NCBI RefSeq assembly: GCF_001722335.1
Contig: NZ_MIHA01000008.1
Location: 62,001-126,000, forward strand
Source of the DNA: Mycolicibacterium flavescens
GTDB taxonomy: Bacteria; Actinomycetota; Actinomycetes; Mycobacteriales; Mycobacteriaceae
Direction: 5' to 3'
DNA length: 64,000 bases
The notes beneath the pieces were generated by a model. It saw only the letters and a list, made by a program, of their open reading frames with translations. It was not told the origin of the DNA and ran no database searches. Numbering within the stretch: the first letter of the stretch is position 1; every line of letters starts with the position of its first letter. Made by a program: the position numbers and the translations under genes. Positions 61,956 through 64,000 of this stretch are shown here, one piece after another.

Positions 61956-63104
61956 GTGCGTAGAGATCTGTTCACCGAGGACCACGAGGCGTTTCGCGAA
62001 CTCGCCCGCGACTTCGTCGAAAAGGAGGTCGTCCCGCACTATCCCGAATGGGAGAAGGGCGGGCGGATGCCGCGCGAGGTGTTCAAGCGGATGGGATCGC
62101 TGGGCATGCTGGGCGTGGAAATCCCCGAGGAGTACGGCGGCGGCGGCACCCCGGACTACCGGTACAACGTCGTCCTGCAGGAGGAGGCGGCGCGCGCGCT
62201 GGTGACGCTGTCGACGGTGCGCACCCAACTCGAGGTGATCCTGCCGTACTTCCTGCACTACGCCAGTGCCGAGCAGCGGCAGCGGTGGTTCCCCGGGCTG
62301 GCTTCGGGCGAACTGCTGACCGCGATCGCGATGACCGAGCCCGGGACGGGGTCGGATCTGGCGGGCATGCGCACCACCGCGGTGCGGGATGGCGAGGACT
62401 GGATCCTCAACGGCGCCAAGACATTCATCACCGGCGGCATGCAGGCTGACCTGGTAATCGTGGTCGCGCGCACCTCGACCGACCCGGAAAACCGGCGCAA
62501 AGGCCTGACGCTGTTGGTCGTCGAGGACGGGATGGTCGGCTTCACCCGCGGCCGCGAGCTGGAGAAGATGGGCTGCAAGGTCCAAGACACTGCCGAGCTG
62601 TCGTTCGTCGACGTGCGCGTGCCGGCGGCCAATGTGCTCGGCGAGGTCGACGAGGCGTTCGGCTATCTGGGCCACAACCTGGCCCAGGAGCGGCTCACCG
62701 TCGCGGTCGGGTCGGTGGCCCAGGCGCGCTCGGCGATCGCGGCGACCATCGATTACACGAAGAGCCGCAAGGCTTTCGGCACCCCGGTGGCGTCGTTCCA
62801 GAACACCAAGTTCGAGTTGGCGGCGTGTTCGACGGAGGTCGAGGCCGGCCAGGCCATGCTCGACCGGGCGGTCTCGCTGCACGTCGACGGCGAGTTGTCG
62901 GGCGCTGACGCGGCCCGGACCAAGCTGTTCTGCACCGAGATGCAGCAGCGGGTGGTGGACCGGTGCCTGCAGTTGTTCGGCGGCTACGGCTACATGATGG
63001 AGTATCCGATCGCGCGGCTGTACACCGACGCGCGCGTCACCCGCATCTACGCAGGCACCAGCGAGGTCATGAAGGTCATGATCGCCAAGTCGCTCGGCCT
63101 GTGA
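61956..63104 (+). CDS. Acyl-CoA dehydrogenase (FadE-like)
   Basis: A 382-residue acyl-CoA dehydrogenase of the isovaleryl/glutaryl-like branch: MTEPGTGSDLAGM, the glutamate in AQERLTVAVG, LFGGYGYMMEYPIAR and IYAGTSEVMKVMIAKSLGL. It is the second dehydrogenase of the cassette and may act on a shorter or branched intermediate. The GTG at 61956 is 15 bp after the thiolase stop. A short hairpin follows its stop and separates it from the convergent LLM gene. Confidence 0.91.
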   Translation: MRRDLFTEDHEAFRELARDFVEKEVVPHYPEWEKGGRMPREVFKRMGSLGMLGVEIPEEYGGGGTPDYRYNVVLQEEAARALVTLSTVRTQLEVILPYFLHYASAEQRQRWFPGLASGELLTAIAMTEPGTGSDLAGMRTTAVRDGEDWILNGAKTFITGGMQADLVIVVARTSTDPENRRKGLTLLVVEDGMVGFTRGRELEKMGCKVQDTAELSFVDVRVPAANVLGEVDEAFGYLGHNLAQERLTVAVGSVAQARSAIAATIDYTKSRKAFGTPVASFQNTKFELAACSTEVEAGQAMLDRAVSLHVDGELSGADAARTKLFCTEMQQRVVDRCLQLFGGYGYMMEYPIARLYTDARVTRIYAGTSEVMKVMIAKSLGL

Positions 63105-63105
63105 G

Positions 63106-63120
63106 TTTCGGCCACCGAAA
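63106..63120. terminator. Short hairpin TTTCGG-CCA-CCGAAA between convergent genes
   Basis: A perfect 6-bp stem with a 3-bp loop fills the 16-bp gap between two convergent stop codons. There is no clear T-tract, so termination is plausible but not certain. Confidence 0.45.
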
Positions 63121-63999
63121 TCACTGGGGTAATTGGGGTTTGATCTCCTCGATGACCCACTGCGCGTAGTCCAGATACTCGTCGACGCCGCTGACGGGCG
63201 GCAGGGGTACCGCGCTGACCGTCACGCCCTGTTGCGCGAGTCTGCTCAACCGGTCGACGATCTCGCCGGCACTCATGCCCGGAGTGGCGTCCGGCGCGTC
63301 CTGCACGGTGTGCCCTTCGCCAACCCGGTTGGTGCCCAGACCGTGCACCACGTCGAACGGCCGACCGTCGTATTCCGGCTGGGACCTGATGAAGTCGACG
63401 CGTTCGGCGATCTTTTCCGGCGGGGTGAGGAACGACCACCATCCGGAGGCGTACCTCGCCGCGCGGCGCAATGCGGCGTCGGCGTCGCCGCCGATCCAGA
63501 TCGGCAGGTGCGGCTTCTGAAGCGGTTTGGGCTCGAATGCGACATCCTCGAACGAGACGTACCGGCCGTGGAAGCGCGGTGATTCGCTGGTCCACAGTTC
63601 GACGATCGCCGCGAGGTACTCGTCGGCGATGCGACCGCGTTCGCGGAACGGCACGCCGAGCAATTCGAATTCCCGCTCCAGCCAACCCACCCCGAACGTG
63701 ACCATCATCCGGCCGCTGCTCATCCAGTCGGCAGTGGCCAGCGCCTTGGCCAACACGATCGGGTGCTGCAGCGGCAACACCGTGATGCACGAGTTGAGCA
63801 TGATCCGCTCCGTCGCGCCGGCCAGGTACGCCTGGGCGACCGTCGACTGCAGGTAGTGCGGCCCGGAGAGCTCCACATGATCGTTGGGAATGATGAAATG
63901 CTCTGGCACGGCGATCATGTCGTAACCCCACCGATCGGCGCACTTGGCCATCCGGGTCTGGTCGGCGCCCGTCACGGCCGCTTCCCACGGCTGCATCAT
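63121..63999 (-). CDS. LLM-class F420-dependent oxidoreductase, probably cut at its 5' end
   Basis: A 292-residue luciferase-like protein with HFIIPNDHVELSGPHYLQS, VLPLQHPIVLAKALATADWM, SGRMMVTFGVGWLEREFE and PIWIGGDADAALRRAAR, the pattern of mycobacterial F420-dependent LLM enzymes. Two ATG codons lie at the extreme right edge, but members normally have about 10 more residues forming the first strand, so the real start is probably outside the window. It is convergent with the beta-oxidation cassette. The substrate is unknown. Confidence 0.85.
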   Translation of the reverse strand: MMQPWEAAVTGADQTRMAKCADRWGYDMIAVPEHFIIPNDHVELSGPHYLQSTVAQAYLAGATERIMLNSCITVLPLQHPIVLAKALATADWMSSGRMMVTFGVGWLEREFELLGVPFRERGRIADEYLAAIVELWTSESPRFHGRYVSFEDVAFEPKPLQKPHLPIWIGGDADAALRRAARYASGWWSFLTPPEKIAERVDFIRSQPEYDGRPFDVVHGLGTNRVGEGHTVQDAPDATPGMSAGEIVDRLSRLAQQGVTVSAVPLPPVSGVDEYLDYAQWVIEEIKPQLPQ

Positions 64000-64000
64000 C

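Noticed and set aside
60624..62882. A 752-codon reverse-strand open frame opposite the crotonase, thiolase and dehydrogenase genes
   Set aside because: Same cause: it is antisense to three well-supported genes and matches no family pattern.

Overview
The window is high-GC actinobacterial DNA, most likely chromosomal sequence of a fast-growing Mycobacterium (Mycolicibacterium-type). The reasons are the density of FadD/FadE/EchA-like genes and short-chain dehydrogenases, luciferase-like (LLM) oxidoreductases, a mycofactocin-coupled SDR, a WS/DGAT acyltransferase, a [3Fe-4S] ferredoxin beside a P450, frequent GTG starts and ATGA/GTGA gene overlaps. No rRNA, tRNA, transposase, phage gene or CRISPR array was seen. 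Almost every base is coding; the longest gene-free gap is about 275 bp.

Layout. (1) 1-12.8 kb: an acyl-CoA synthetase cut by the left edge plus an SDR; a two-subunit B12-dependent acyl-CoA mutase with an LLM enzyme and a CaiB-type CoA-transferase; a lone [2Fe-2S] ferredoxin; a FadD/FadE/FadE/crotonase operon; two SDRs; and the mutase-type GTPase chaperone MeaB. (2) 12.8-26 kb: a KstD-like flavoprotein with an IclR regulator, divergent from a ten-gene overlapping operon: mhpC-, mhpA- and mhpB-like meta-cleavage genes, a second KstD-like flavoprotein, an LLM monooxygenase, SDRs, a cyclase-family hydrolase, an FMN reductase and an alpha/beta hydrolase. (3) 26-36 kb: TetR, ferredoxin, P450, amidohydrolase, a tandem M24 pair, a crotonase, a double-domain CoA-transferase and an SDR. 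(4) 36-49 kb: SDR, epimerase, acyltransferase, FadD, then a leftward operon (P450, mycofactocin-type SDR, APH-fold kinase, WS/DGAT), its neighbouring TetR gene, an acyl-CoA dehydrogenase and a crotonase, and a DUF559/AbiEi-type gene. (5) 49-64 kb: a leftward Rieske oxygenase operon and a rightward amidohydrolase plus near-complete CoA beta-oxidation cassette.

The strongest signal that ordinary annotation would miss is a shared operator-like inverted repeat, GAGAAY-N3-RTTCTC. Eight good copies lie in the promoter gaps of the ferredoxin/FadD, SDR/MeaB, IclR/mhp, P450 (three copies), TetR/FadE and Rieske/amidohydrolase units. Degenerate copies precede the mutase, the epimerase/acyltransferase pair and the amidohydrolase. 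This ties otherwise separate operons over about 54 kb into one proposed regulon, most simply controlled by the TetR protein at 45316-46032. Together the genes look like a catabolic island for an alicyclic or branched natural compound: CoA activation, oxygenation (two P450s, Rieske, LLM), ring desaturation or aromatisation by KstD-like enzymes, meta-cleavage, beta-oxidation and a B12 carbon-skeleton rearrangement. The substrate cannot be read from the sequence.

A second theme is families of intergenic palindromic repeats (60-66 bp) at most convergent or 3' junctions, where they probably act as terminators. In three cases they supply the start or end of a coding region.
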